DNA from: Chitinophaga eiseniae
GTDB lineage: Bacteria; Bacteroidota; Bacteroidia; Chitinophagales; Chitinophagaceae
NCBI RefSeq assembly: GCF_900167135.1
Contig: NZ_FUWZ01000002.1
Location: forward strand, 62,001-126,000
Length of the DNA stretch: 64,000 nucleotides
Direction: 5' to 3'
Shown: positions 7,325 through 15,963 of the stretch, piece after piece
Layout: each line of letters opens with the position of its first letter
Position numbering within the stretch: the first letter of the stretch is position 1
Translations under genes and position numbers: made by a program
The notes under the pieces: model-generated
Databases searched by the model: none
Told to the model about the DNA's origin: nothing
Seen by the model: only the letters and a program-made list of their open reading frames with translations

Positions 7325-9718
7325 ATGTTACGCAACTACCTGAAAATTGCCTGGCGGAACCTGAACAAGCACCGTCTGTACACGTTAATCAACGTCATGG
7401 GCCTTGCATTGGCCACCGCTACATTTCTGCTGATCACGCACTACCTGCGGTTTGAATACAGTTATGAAGATTTCTATAAAAATGCTGACAACATATACCG
7501 TGTGACGCTGGACCGCTACAAGGGAGCGGAGTTTGTGGTGACCGACTGCGAAACCCACTATCCACTGGGACCTCTTATGAAAAAGGAAATACCGGAAATA
7601 AAGGATTTTGTACGGATACAGTCCATGGAAGAATTCCGCGAAATAAAACAGGGCAACCGGATTTTCCGGATGGACCGGTTCTACGCCGCCGACCCGTCTG
7701 TTTTTACCGTATTCAACTATCGTTTTATTGAAGGCGGTCCGGCCACCGCGCTACATGCACCGTTTCAGGCGGTCATCACCGCTTCCGTGGCCAGGAAACT
7801 GTTTGGACAGGTACATGCCAAAGGCAAAATTTTCGAGATCCTCAATAAAGTATTCACCGTTTCCGGTGTGATAGAAGACCTGCCCCCCAATACCCATCTC
7901 AAAATCAACGCGCTGGTCTCCTACGCCACACTGCCCTCCCTTGGCCGGGTACTGGATAACTGGAACGGCAACAACACCTTCACCTATGTGCAACTGGCGC
8001 CGCATAGCAGTCTCCCGCTTCTCAACGAAAAACTGAAAAAACTGTCCAAAGAACATATCAGGGAAAATATCTTCACCGCACAGGCCATCAAAGATATCCA
8101 CCTGTACTCCCATAAATCCTTCGAACCGGAGATCAACGGAGACATCAGGACAGTACGCTTTCTTATGGTCACTGCTGTTCTTATACTGCTGGTGGGCTCC
8201 GTGAATTATGTGAACCTTACCACCGCCCGTGCTGCTGAAAGAGTCAGGGAAACAGGTATGCGTAAGGCATTGGGTTCTTCCCGTAGTATGCTGATCAGCC
8301 AGTTTATGGTAGAAAACCTGTTGATTAATCTGTTGGCGATGGGTACAGCCCTTGTACTCGTTAAGCTGGCGCTGCCCGCTTACTTTAACCTGATGAACCG
8401 GCCGGAAGATGCCGGCTTCTTTGTTTCTCCGACGTTATGGCTCATGGTGGCCGCCCTTTTTCTGCTCAACTGCCTGCTTTCCGGTATTTACCCTGCGCTG
8501 TTTTTGTCTGGTGTACCACCGGTGAGCGTGACCAAAAGAACATTTACCGGTGGCGCCAAAGGTGTGCTGCTCAGGAAGGCACTGGTCGTAGGGCAGTTTA
8601 CCGCCGCATTGGTCGTGCTCTCCGCCTCTTTCATCGTATACCGGCAGTTGAACTGGCTCCGTACGCAGGACCTGGGCCTGAGTACCGACCAGGTGCTGAT
8701 TGTCAGCGCGCCGTCTGCCGACGAGGAAGTTGCCCGGAAAAACGACCTGACCGCCTTTCGTAACAGCGTGCTGCAGCTGCCGCAGGTAAAGCAGGTGTCT
8801 GCCTGCGGTTCGGTACCCGGTATCGATCTTTCCATGGTGAGCAGCAGTTCCGGGATCAGCCAGTATGGCTCCGGGACAGGAGCGGGGTATAACTACTACC
8901 TCTATAGTATCGACGCCGGTTTTATACCCACCATGCAGATAAAAATGGCTGCAGGACGCAATTTCGACCCGGGCAGCAACAACGCCAACGCCGTGATCAT
9001 CAACCGGGAAGCAGCCAGGCTATTGGGCTTCAGCAGTCCCGAAGCGGCCGTTGGCGGCAGGATAACGCCCTCCTTTAGCGACACCCTCCCCTACTCCACC
9101 ATTGTGGGCGTAACAGAGAACTACCACCAGCAGTCCATGAAAGACGTGTTGCTGCCGATGTTCCATTGGTACGATGACACGGGCAACTTTTACGTCCTGA
9201 AAATACACACCGCCGATATGCCCGGCACACTGGCTGCTATTAAACAACTATGGGAACAGCAGCATCCCGGTTATCCGTTCGACTACCATTTCCTCGACGC
9301 TATGTATCAACAGCAATACCAGGGGGATGAACAATTCGGTAAGGTGGTGAAGCTGTTTTCTGTATTTACCCTGCTCATTACCTGCCTGGGTATTCTGGGG
9401 CTGACCGCCTTCAGCATCACCAAACGAAGGAAAGAAATCGGCATCCGCAAAACGCTGGGGGCTTCTGCAGGACATATTGTGACGTTGCTCAGCCGCGACT
9501 TCGTGTACCTGATATTGATTGCGCTGGCGGTGGCCACGCCGCTGACCTGGTGGGCGATGAGTCAGTGGCTGAACAGTTTCGCTTACCGTGCACCTATTTC
9601 ATGGACCGTCTTCAGTATGGCAGGTCTGCTTACACTGTCGGTAGCCATGGTGACGATCAGTTTCCAGACGCTGCGCGCAGCGCTGGACAACCCTGTGAAT
9701 GCGCTCCGGTCTGAATAA
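7325..9718 (+). CDS. FtsX/MacB-like ABC transporter permease
   Basis: Membrane subunit of a MacB/FtsX-type ABC exporter, about 797 residues from the ATG at 7325. The frame opens 90 bp earlier, but the family begins with a sequence like MLRNYLKIAWRNLNKHRLYTLINVMGLALA, so I place the start there. Two MacB core repeats are seen: a first helix, a large periplasmic domain (FEYSYEDFYKNADNIYRVTLD), three helices near residues 280-420 with the RVRETGMRKALGSSR loop, then a second core with KRRKEIGIRKTLGAS and the last helices. In Bacteroidota these long permeases often act with a separate ATPase and are linked to antimicrobial resistance or lipoprotein and peptide export. No ATPase gene is adjacent. 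A sigma-54-like promoter and a TGTCCG repeat lie upstream. Confidence 0.92.
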   Translation: MLRNYLKIAWRNLNKHRLYTLINVMGLALATATFLLITHYLRFEYSYEDFYKNADNIYRVTLDRYKGAEFVVTDCETHYPLGPLMKKEIPEIKDFVRIQSMEEFREIKQGNRIFRMDRFYAADPSVFTVFNYRFIEGGPATALHAPFQAVITASVARKLFGQVHAKGKIFEILNKVFTVSGVIEDLPPNTHLKINALVSYATLPSLGRVLDNWNGNNTFTYVQLAPHSSLPLLNEKLKKLSKEHIRENIFTAQAIKDIHLYSHKSFEPEINGDIRTVRFLMVTAVLILLVGSVNYVNLTTARAAERVRETGMRKALGSSRSMLISQFMVENLLINLLAMGTALVLVKLALPAYFNLMNRPEDAGFFVSPTLWLMVAALFLLNCLLSGIYPALFLSGVPPVSVTKRTFTGGAKGVLLRKALVVGQFTAALVVLSASFIVYRQLNWLRTQDLGLSTDQVLIVSAPSADEEVARKNDLTAFRNSVLQLPQVKQVSACGSVPGIDLSMVSSSSGISQYGSGTGAGYNYYLYSIDAGFIPTMQIKMAAGRNFDPGSNNANAVIINREAARLLGFSSPEAAVGGRITPSFSDTLPYSTIVGVTENYHQQSMKDVLLPMFHWYDDTGNFYVLKIHTADMPGTLAAIKQLWEQQHPGYPFDYHFLDAMYQQQYQGDEQFGKVVKLFSVFTLLITCLGILGLTAFSITKRRKEIGIRKTLGASAGHIVTLLSRDFVYLILIALAVATPLTWWAMSQWLNSFAYRAPISWTVFSMAGLLTLSVAMVTISFQTLRAALDNPVNALRSE

Positions 9719-9735
9719 TATTTATATGCATCCTG

Positions 9736-9762
9736 CAATAGCGGGCCTGCTATTGTTTTGTT
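9736..9762 (+). terminator. Hairpin terminator after the FtsX permease gene
   Basis: CAATAGC (9736-9742), a six-base loop, GCTATTG (9749-9755), then TTTTGTT. Confidence 0.65.
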
Positions 9763-9815
9763 AAAAGTCAACCACAAAATATTTTCCCGGGGGATACGCT
9801 TTAGCCTACATGTCC

Positions 9816-9823
9816 TATATTTG
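9816..9823 (+). promoter_or_regulatory. TAnnTTTG -7 box very close to the response regulator start
   Basis: TATATTTG fits the -7 consensus exactly. Only six bases separate it from the ATG at 9830, so a transcript from it would have almost no leader. Confidence 0.5.
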
Positions 9824-9829
9824 TCGTGT

Positions 9830-10546
9830 ATGAAATTACTGTTAGTAGAGGACGAACCGGCGGTAGTATCCGTGATCACGCGCGGTTTGGCGGAAGCCGG
9901 CTATGAAGTGAGCGTTGCGCCTGATGGCGCCAGCGGCCTGCGTATGGCGCTGGACAACCGTTCGTTTTTACTGATCATACTGGATGTGATGCTTCCCAAT
10001 ATGAACGGGATAGAAGTGTGCCGCGCCCTGCGCGCCGCACAGATAGCCACGCCCATACTCATGCTCACGGCGCTGGGCACCACCGAAAATATCGTGATGG
10101 GGCTGGACAGCGGTGCAGACGACTACCTGGTGAAGCCTTTCAAACTAGCAGAACTGGAAGCCCGCATCCGCAGCCTGACACGGCGCAAAAATAATATAAC
10201 CGCCCCCGTTACCACCCCGGAGCTGGGACTGCTACAACTGGGCGACCTGGAACTGAACACCGACACCAAAGCGGCCAGCAGGCAAGGGAAAAACATCCAG
10301 CTCACCGCCACCGAATACCGGCTGCTGGAATACCTGATGAAAAATCCCCGGAAAGTGTTGTCCCGGATGGAACTCCTGGAACAGGTGTGGGGCATCGACT
10401 TTAATATGAACACCAAAGTGGTGGACGTCTATATTAACTATCTCCGGAAAAAAATCAACAAAAACAATCTCCCTGAACTGATACAAACCGTAACGGGACT
10501 GGGTTACATGCTAAAGGAACAAAAGGCGGATGAAAATACGCACTAA
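9830..10546 (+). CDS. OmpR/PhoB family response regulator
   Basis: DNA-binding response regulator of about 238 residues. The frame opens at 9758, but the receiver domain begins at the ATG at 9830 (MKLLLVEDEPAVV), so this is the start. The acidic pocket is Glu7/Asp8, the phosphorylated aspartate is Asp52 (ILDVMLP), the switch Thr is in LMLTALG and the lysine is in DYLVKPF. The C-terminal winged helix runs from about residue 128, with LTATEYRLLEYLMKNPRKVLSRMELLEQVWG and VVDVYINYLRKKI. Its stop overlaps the start of the histidine kinase by 17 bp, so the two are translationally coupled. Winged-helix regulators of this class bind direct repeats at 11-bp period; exactly such an array lies at 11900-11960, just after the kinase. 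Confidence 0.95.
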   Translation: MKLLLVEDEPAVVSVITRGLAEAGYEVSVAPDGASGLRMALDNRSFLLIILDVMLPNMNGIEVCRALRAAQIATPILMLTALGTTENIVMGLDSGADDYLVKPFKLAELEARIRSLTRRKNNITAPVTTPELGLLQLGDLELNTDTKAASRQGKNIQLTATEYRLLEYLMKNPRKVLSRMELLEQVWGIDFNMNTKVVDVYINYLRKKINKNNLPELIQTVTGLGYMLKEQKADENTH

Positions 10547-11888
10547 AATACTGCTCATCTTTGCCGGTCTCACCATCTCTACGATCATGGTGATGAGCGT
10601 ACTTGTGTATTATTTTGCCAACCAGCATTCTTTCGAAGATTTTTATAAACGGCTCGAAATACGCGCCTACCTTACCGCCCGGGCCTCTCTTCCCTATTAC
10701 GAGGCCGACTCTGTGATCTACAACGAGATCCGTGACGAACACCTGGAGAAACTGCCTGCCGAAAAAGAATACCTGTTACAGGTGAGCGGCAACGGCCAGG
10801 TGCAGCAGGACAGCTCCCTGAAACTGCCAGTCAGCTTCTATCAGCAGGTATTGACCAACAGTAAGGCCACCTATCGCCAGGGCAACCGCTTCTATGAGGG
10901 GGTGCTCTACAAAAGCAAAAAGGGACTGTATATCGTGATCGTATCGGCCATCAACCAGTACAGCGCCGATTACCTGGGATGGCTGCGCAAAATCCTGCTG
11001 ATCTGCTTCGTGGTGTCTTCCGCTATCCTGATTGCGGTGGGCGCCTTCTTTTCCCGGTATATCTTCCGGCCCATCCGGCATATTATGCACCAGGTGAAAA
11101 GCATCAGCTCCCGTAACCTGCACCTGCGGCTGCAGGCCAAAGAAAGTCATGATGAGATCAATGAGCTGGCCACCACGTTCAACAATATGCTGGACCGGCT
11201 GGAAACGGCCTTTGAAACGCAGAATAACTTTGTCAGCAACGCCTCTCATGAACTGAGCACCCCCCTCACCGCCATCATTGGCGAAGCAGAACTGGCACTC
11301 AATAAAGACAGGACTCCTGAAAATTATACCGCCGCCCTGCGCAGTATCCTTAGCGAGGCCGGCCGGCTGGAACATATTACCAAGAGCCTCCTGCACCTTG
11401 CGCAGACCGGCTTCGACGGCAAAAAGCAGGACTGGGGGCAGGTGCGCATGGATGAGCTGCTGTTCACCATCAAAAGCACCGTAGATAAAATACACCCTGG
11501 CAATAAAGTAGAGATAGACTACAGCCTCTTCCCGGAAGAAGAAGAAAAACTGTCTGTCAACGGCAACGAACAACTGCTGGAACTGGCGCTGAGCAACATT
11601 GTGATGAACGCCATCAAATACTCCAACAACCAGCCTGTTTCCATTGCGCTGGCTGCCACCGACCTGAAAATACTGATCAATATAAAAGACCAGGGTATCG
11701 GTATCCCGCCTGCCGACCTGCCGTATATCTTCTCCCCCTTCTTCCGCGCCTCCAATACCGGCCTCTTTAAAGGGTATGGTATCGGGCTGCCGCTGGCGAT
11801 GAATATCCTCCGGATGCATAAAGGAGATATCATCGTAGAAAGCCAGGTAAACGTGGGAACCGAGATCAGAGTTGAACTTCCACTGTAG
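10530..11888 (+). CDS. HAMP-domain sensor histidine kinase
   Basis: Membrane sensor kinase of 452 residues, partner of the response regulator it overlaps. A first membrane helix (residues 7-28) and a second (about 153-178) enclose a periplasmic sensor domain of some 125 residues. A HAMP linker follows (FRPIRHIMHQVKSISSRNLHLRL), then the dimerisation helix with phosphorylated His240 in the H-box (ASHELSTPLTAIIGE), and the ATPase domain with N-box (NIVMNAIKYSN), G1 (IKDQGIGIPPADL), F-box (FSPFFRASN) and G2 (GYGIGLPLAMNI). It is of the EnvZ/CusS-like class. The periplasmic ligand cannot be read. The downstream stress and channel genes suggest an ionic or envelope signal. Confidence 0.95.
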   Translation: MKIRTKILLIFAGLTISTIMVMSVLVYYFANQHSFEDFYKRLEIRAYLTARASLPYYEADSVIYNEIRDEHLEKLPAEKEYLLQVSGNGQVQQDSSLKLPVSFYQQVLTNSKATYRQGNRFYEGVLYKSKKGLYIVIVSAINQYSADYLGWLRKILLICFVVSSAILIAVGAFFSRYIFRPIRHIMHQVKSISSRNLHLRLQAKESHDEINELATTFNNMLDRLETAFETQNNFVSNASHELSTPLTAIIGEAELALNKDRTPENYTAALRSILSEAGRLEHITKSLLHLAQTGFDGKKQDWGQVRMDELLFTIKSTVDKIHPGNKVEIDYSLFPEEEEKLSVNGNEQLLELALSNIVMNAIKYSNNQPVSIALAATDLKILINIKDQGIGIPPADLPYIFSPFFRASNTGLFKGYGIGLPLAMNILRMHKGDIIVESQVNVGTEIRVELPL

Positions 11889-11899
11889 CGGCTGCTTTT

Positions 11900-11960
11900 C
11901 TTACCGTTTTCTTACCACATTCTTACCACCTTTTAACCCCCTTCTTACCGCTTACTAACC
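11900..11960 (+). promoter_or_regulatory. Six direct repeats of a CTTACC-like box at exactly 11-bp period
   Basis: CTTACC occurs at 11900, 11911, 11922 and 11944. Degenerate copies fill the two remaining phases, TTAACC at 11933 and CTAACC at 11955. All six are on the same strand and face of the helix. OmpR/PhoB regulators bind as head-to-tail dimers to 11-bp direct repeats, so this is probably three dimer sites. The last box ends 9 bp before the -7 box at 11970, where a -33 element would be, as for an activated promoter. Confidence 0.8.
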
Positions 11961-11969
11961 TGCGGCTGG

Positions 11970-11977
11970 TAGTTTTG
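11970..11977 (+). promoter_or_regulatory. TAnnTTTG -7 box of the UspA/bestrophin operon
   Basis: TAGTTTTG fits the consensus and lies 20 bp before the ATG at 11998. No TTG is present at -33; the CTTACC array occupies that place. Confidence 0.65.
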
Positions 11978-11997
11978 TGATCATAAAAGCAACAGCT

Positions 11998-12486
11998 ATG
12001 AAAAATATACTCATTCCGACCGATTTCTCCATACGTTCACTGGGATATGTGCACAGCGTTGTAGCCCACTACCCCAACGAAGCTGTGAATATCATTTTTA
12101 TGCACGCCTTGCATATGCCCGATTCATTGTTTGACCTGATTACGTATACCCGTAACAGTAGGCACATCGAGCTGATCACCGCCGATTTCAAAGATGGTTG
12201 CGAGATCATCCGTAACAAATATGCCTCTTCTGTCAATAAGCTGAAAGTGGAATTTTTCCATGGTAATACCAGGGTGGCATTCCGCAACTTCTGCCTGGCA
12301 CAGAACATAGATGTGATCCTGCAGCCGACCGACAACGATTTTATTTGTCCTTCCAAAAGAAGTTTCAATCCGGCCAAACTGATCGCTTCTTCCAAATATC
12401 CATTGATTAAAACAACACTGACCGGATCTACCCGGAAGATAGTCGCCAAATCTACTATTTCCGCGCTGCTGATGGCTTCAGAATAA
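11998..12486 (+). CDS. UspA-like universal stress protein
   Basis: Soluble protein of about 162 residues. The frame opens at a GTG at 11977, but that codon overlaps the promoter box, and MKNILIPTDFSIRSLGYVHSVV at 11998 is the standard UspA opening (beta strand 1 with the conserved PTDFS). The fold looks like one Usp domain. The ATP-binding motif GxxGx9GS is not obvious: the region corresponding to it (DVILQPTDNDFICPSKRSFNPAKLI) has lost the glycines, so it is probably a non-ATP-binding or divergent member. It is preceded by the response-regulator-type box array and followed after 19 bp by the bestrophin gene, so both are probably regulated by the upstream two-component system. Confidence 0.75.
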   Translation: MKNILIPTDFSIRSLGYVHSVVAHYPNEAVNIIFMHALHMPDSLFDLITYTRNSRHIELITADFKDGCEIIRNKYASSVNKLKVEFFHGNTRVAFRNFCLAQNIDVILQPTDNDFICPSKRSFNPAKLIASSKYPLIKTTLTGSTRKIVAKSTISALLMASE

Positions 12487-12505
12487 CTACTAAAAACAGG
12501 GAGCT

Positions 12506-13423
12506 ATGTTACTAAAGAAGAATATCCCCTTAAAATATGTATTCGGTAAAATCAAATACGAGATGCTGCTGGTAGCGGTGTATACCATGGCCATCAGTGT
12601 ACTGTATTTCCAGTTTGATTTGACCTTTATCAGTATTCCGATAGCCGTACCCATGGTGCTGGGCACTGTCTTATCACTGCTGCTGGCTTTCCGTTCCAAC
12701 CAGGCGTACGACCGCTGGTGGGAAGCACGGACCATCTGGGGCGCTGTCGTGAATGATTCCCGTACCCTGACAAGACAGGTTCTGAGTTTGATGGATTCCA
12801 CCTACGCATCAGAAGAGATGCAGCATTTTCAGGAACGGTTTGTAAAGCGGCAGGCAGCCTGGTGTTACAGCCTCGGGCAGTCATTAAGAAAAACAGATCC
12901 GGTAAAAGGGTTAGACAGGTTAATCACCAGAAGGGAGTTGAACCATTTGATGAAATATGATAATGTACCGGCTGCCCTGTTGCTTTTACATGGTAAGGAC
13001 CTGAAAGAAGCGCTGAACAATGGTTGGATCAACCAGTACCAGCAGGTATGTATGGACCAGACGTTGTCCCGCCTGTGCGATTCTATGGGTAAATGCGAAA
13101 GGATCAAGAATACGGTGTTTCCGGCCACTTACAGCCTGTACACGCACTTTACGCTGATCTTTTTTATCCTGTTATTACCATTTTCCCTGGTAGACGTACT
13201 GGGCTTTATGGAAATACCGCTGGTGATTGCCATCGCCTCCTCTTTCCTGCTGATAGAGAAGATGGGCATCAACCTGCAGGACCCGTTCGAAAATAAACCT
13301 ACAGATACGCCGGTAACCACCATCGCCCGCAATATTGAAAAAGACCTGCGGCAGATGTTACAGGAACAGTACGAACCACAGGAGGAAGTACTGGAAACAG
13401 GCAGAAGGTATTATGTACTATAA
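12506..13423 (+). CDS. Bestrophin-like ion channel family protein
   Basis: Integral membrane protein of 305 residues of the bacterial bestrophin family (former UPF0187). Bacterial bestrophins form pentameric channels, anion- or cation-selective depending on the member. Diagnostic segments are the N-terminal helices (YEMLLVAVYTMAISVLYF and ISIPIAVPMVLGTVLSLLLAF), the highly conserved block RSNQAYDRWWEARTIWGAVVNDSR (about residues 71-94), and the later helices THFTLIFFILLLPFSLVDVLG and PLVIAIASSFLLIEKMG followed by NLQDPFE, the family's acidic signature. A purine-rich CAGGGAG lies just before the ATG, one of the few Shine-Dalgarno-like sites in the window. It is the last gene of the presumed two-component-controlled unit and is followed by a perfect-palindrome terminator. 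Confidence 0.93.
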   Translation: MLLKKNIPLKYVFGKIKYEMLLVAVYTMAISVLYFQFDLTFISIPIAVPMVLGTVLSLLLAFRSNQAYDRWWEARTIWGAVVNDSRTLTRQVLSLMDSTYASEEMQHFQERFVKRQAAWCYSLGQSLRKTDPVKGLDRLITRRELNHLMKYDNVPAALLLLHGKDLKEALNNGWINQYQQVCMDQTLSRLCDSMGKCERIKNTVFPATYSLYTHFTLIFFILLLPFSLVDVLGFMEIPLVIAIASSFLLIEKMGINLQDPFENKPTDTPVTTIARNIEKDLRQMLQEQYEPQEEVLETGRRYYVL

Positions 13424-13487
13424 GACATTCCGCTCATGTGTCAGTTAACGTCTAAGACAAGGACGTAATATTTATAGCGTATAGTTT

Positions 13488-13515
13488 CCCCCGGTATATA
13501 CCGGGGGTTTTTCTT
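13488..13515 (+). terminator. Terminator after the bestrophin gene
   Basis: A perfect 20-base palindrome, CCCCCGGTAT / ATACCGGGGG (13488-13507), followed by TTTTTCTT. Confidence 0.85.
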
Positions 13516-13592
13516 GTCTGGTCACCAGATGGACCAAATGGGGGAAATTGATTATCTTGGTATCATCAAACAAATCCTTTATCAACCCATAC

Positions 13593-14822
13593 ATGGCAAG
13601 AAACAACTCATTTCTCAGTGATCTGTATAACGAGGAGATAACCGGCGTTGCTTACAAAAACCTCCAGCTGAAGAAAAGCATCCTGTCGTGGTTTGCCAAC
13701 CAGGGCAGCACCACCATTGCGGACCTGAGCAAGGTGCTGAATGTAAGCTCCCCCAAGATTGCAGAGCTGATCAACGAACTGATGGAAGCCGGGCTGGTAA
13801 AGGACTACGGCAAAACAGAATCCACCGTGGGCCGCAGGCCCAACCTGTATGGGCTGGAGTCCAACTCCCTGTTTTTCCTGGGCGTGGAGGTCAAAAACAA
13901 TTATATCAACATCGGCCTGCTCAATTTCCAGAAGGAGCTGGTGAAGTTCCAGGAAAAGATCCCTTACGAGCTGAGCAACACGGCCGCCTCGCTGGACGAG
14001 CTTTGCCGCCTGATCAGCCAGTTCATCAAAGAGCTGAAAGGCGTCGCCAGGAAGATCTCCAGTATCTGCATCAACCTGTCCGGCCGTATCAACTACCGCA
14101 CCGGCTACAGTTACAGCTACTTTTATTTCAATGAAGAACCCCTTACCCGCATCATAGAGCGTAAACTGGGCGTTAAAACCTATGTGGAAAACGACTCCCG
14201 GTCCATGGCCTACGGTGAGTTCTGCAATGGTGTGGTGAAGAATGAAAAAAACGTAATTTTCATCAACGCCGATTACGGTATAGCCCTGGGCGTTATGATC
14301 AACGGGGAACTGTATTATGGCAAATCCGGTTTTTCCGGTGAGTTTGGGCATATCCCCTTTTTTGAAAACGAGATCCTCTGTCACTGCGGCAAGAAAGGCT
14401 GCCTCGAAACCGAAACATCCGGACAGGCGCTGGTACGGCAGTTCAAACAACGGTTATCTGAAGGGGCTACTTCGGGCATCACCCGGAAAATAGCGGTGAA
14501 AGACATTACGCTGGAAGATATTCTGGATGCCGCTAATCACGACGATACGCTGGCCATAGAGCTGATTGCCGCCATCGGAGAGAAACTGGGCAAAGGCATT
14601 GCTATTCTGATCAACCTGTATAATCCGGAGCTGATTATCCTGGGAGGGGCATTGTCCGCCACGGGGGAAACGATTTTCCTGCCTTTGCGGAGCGCCATCA
14701 ATAAATATTCCCTTAGCCTTGTCAATAATGATACGCAATACAAGCTGTCCAAGCTGGGCAGCAGGGCCGGCGTAATTGGCGCCTCCCTGCTGGCCCGTAA
14801 TAAGCTATTTGATATGTTATAG
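13593..14822 (+). CDS. ROK family transcriptional regulator / sugar kinase-like protein
   Basis: Protein of about 409 residues with an N-terminal winged helix (KSILSWFANQGSTTIADLSKVLNVSSPKIAELINELMEAGLV) and a C-terminal ROK actin-like ATPase domain. The sugar-kinase motif is seen as FLGVEVKNNYINIGLL and the ROK zinc signature as GEFGHIPFFENEILCHCGKKGCLETETSG (CxCGxxGCxE). The frame opens at a TTG at 13548, but the ATG at 13593 (MARNNSFLSD) is preferred. ROK repressors of this NagC/Mlc layout control sugar utilisation and usually answer to phosphorylated or free sugars. No sugar operon is immediately adjacent; the GH18 and PL1 genes are far away. It is convergent with the DUF1266 gene, with only two bases between the stops. 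Confidence 0.92.
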   Translation: MARNNSFLSDLYNEEITGVAYKNLQLKKSILSWFANQGSTTIADLSKVLNVSSPKIAELINELMEAGLVKDYGKTESTVGRRPNLYGLESNSLFFLGVEVKNNYINIGLLNFQKELVKFQEKIPYELSNTAASLDELCRLISQFIKELKGVARKISSICINLSGRINYRTGYSYSYFYFNEEPLTRIIERKLGVKTYVENDSRSMAYGEFCNGVVKNEKNVIFINADYGIALGVMINGELYYGKSGFSGEFGHIPFFENEILCHCGKKGCLETETSGQALVRQFKQRLSEGATSGITRKIAVKDITLEDILDAANHDDTLAIELIAAIGEKLGKGIAILINLYNPELIILGGALSATGETIFLPLRSAINKYSLSLVNNDTQYKLSKLGSRAGVIGASLLARNKLFDML

Positions 14823-14824
14823 GC

Positions 14825-15721
14825 CTATGCCTTCCAGGGCAGCGTTACCCAGGGGCTGTCCGGCGCCTGCAACAGGTAATTCATATTGTTTTGCAACGCC
14901 TGGAAACTATCTTCCTCCACCCCATTCCATACGCAGCGGGCAAACTGGTAGGAGAGCGACAGGTGCCTCCATGAACTGTAAGTACGCCTGATCACCGGCA
15001 CGCAGGCCATGATCTGCTCCAATGCCGCTTCATACCCGATGTATCCCGCGTCAAAGCCTGCCCTGGAGAGGTTGATGATACGGGCAAAATCCCATATCAG
15101 CATATCCGGCTGCAGCTTGTCGTGGATGAGCTGTTTGCTGCGGAACAGTTCCAGCGCATCGCGGGTATTGCGCAGACGCTCCATCACCACGGCCTCTTCC
15201 AGCTCGTTGGCCGCAATGTATTCCCGCAGAAAGGCTTTGCTTTCTTTCATGGACACGCTGCTGATGGCCTGTAAGATGATGTCATAATCAATTCTGTGGC
15301 CGCTCTCCCGGAGCCATGCGAACATCTCGTTCAGTTCTTCCGGACTGTCGATGTCCCACCATTCGGAAAGTAACTGACGGCATTCCGGTTTGGAAATACC
15401 CGTGGTAAGGTCGTTGAGGTATTGGCCGTTGAGGAAAGCCAGATCGGCCCCACAGGCTACGGCCCATTGTTGTTCCTGTGTTAGTAAGCTGGTTTTATTC
15501 AGCAACACCGTTTCCGGTTCCCGGCTGAGCGCTTCTTCATCGGCATCGTCGCCGGTAAAAAACTGATTAAACTGTTTGATGTTTTCCGCAAATGGAAGAA
15601 GTTGATCAGTCGTATTCATCGACTGTTCCATCTGCTGGCGGTACAGGTTAATCATCTCGTTGCTCAGGCCCAGATTCTTCAGTTGTTGCCAGTACAGTTC
15701 CATATACTGCTGGGAATTCAT
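14825..15721 (-). CDS. DUF1266 domain-containing protein
   Basis: Soluble protein of about 298 residues. The DUF1266 region covers roughly the C-terminal 200 residues: LLSEWWDIDSPEELNEMFAWLRESGHRIDYD, LIWDFARIINLSRAGFDAGYIGYEAA and YSSWRHLSLSYQFARCVW are the recurring blocks of that family (W-x-I-x-S-x-EEL, W-D-x-x-R, GYI, SW-x-x-x-x-x-S). Its function is unknown. The frame extends to 15817, but the ATG at 15721 (MNSQQYMELYWQQ) gives a better start and leaves a normal leader. It is convergent with the ROK gene and has no operon partner. Confidence 0.8.
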   Translation of the reverse strand: MNSQQYMELYWQQLKNLGLSNEMINLYRQQMEQSMNTTDQLLPFAENIKQFNQFFTGDDADEEALSREPETVLLNKTSLLTQEQQWAVACGADLAFLNGQYLNDLTTGISKPECRQLLSEWWDIDSPEELNEMFAWLRESGHRIDYDIILQAISSVSMKESKAFLREYIAANELEEAVVMERLRNTRDALELFRSKQLIHDKLQPDMLIWDFARIINLSRAGFDAGYIGYEAALEQIMACVPVIRRTYSSWRHLSLSYQFARCVWNGVEEDSFQALQNNMNYLLQAPDSPWVTLPWKA

Positions 15722-15963
15722 GGGAAATGGTTTTTGGGTATGGTCGTATGCGTATTCTGATACAAGATAGACATTCCCGTAATCATAACCAAAAACCTTT
15801 TTGTGAGGCAACCTCACCTTTTCATCTGACTATCAATGGCTTGAATAGCCATAACACAAAATAGCCATTTCTGCCGAAGCACTGTAATCCTTTACCCATA
15901 GCGATTCAGGGGGATTATTTCCGGCAGGGAACCGGTAGCAGCTCCGGAACACAGGCGTGGCCG

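Noticed and set aside
10776..11819. 347-residue open frame on the minus strand
   Set aside because: Shadow of the histidine kinase gene; its protein is rich in His/Gln/Gly with no recognisable motif.
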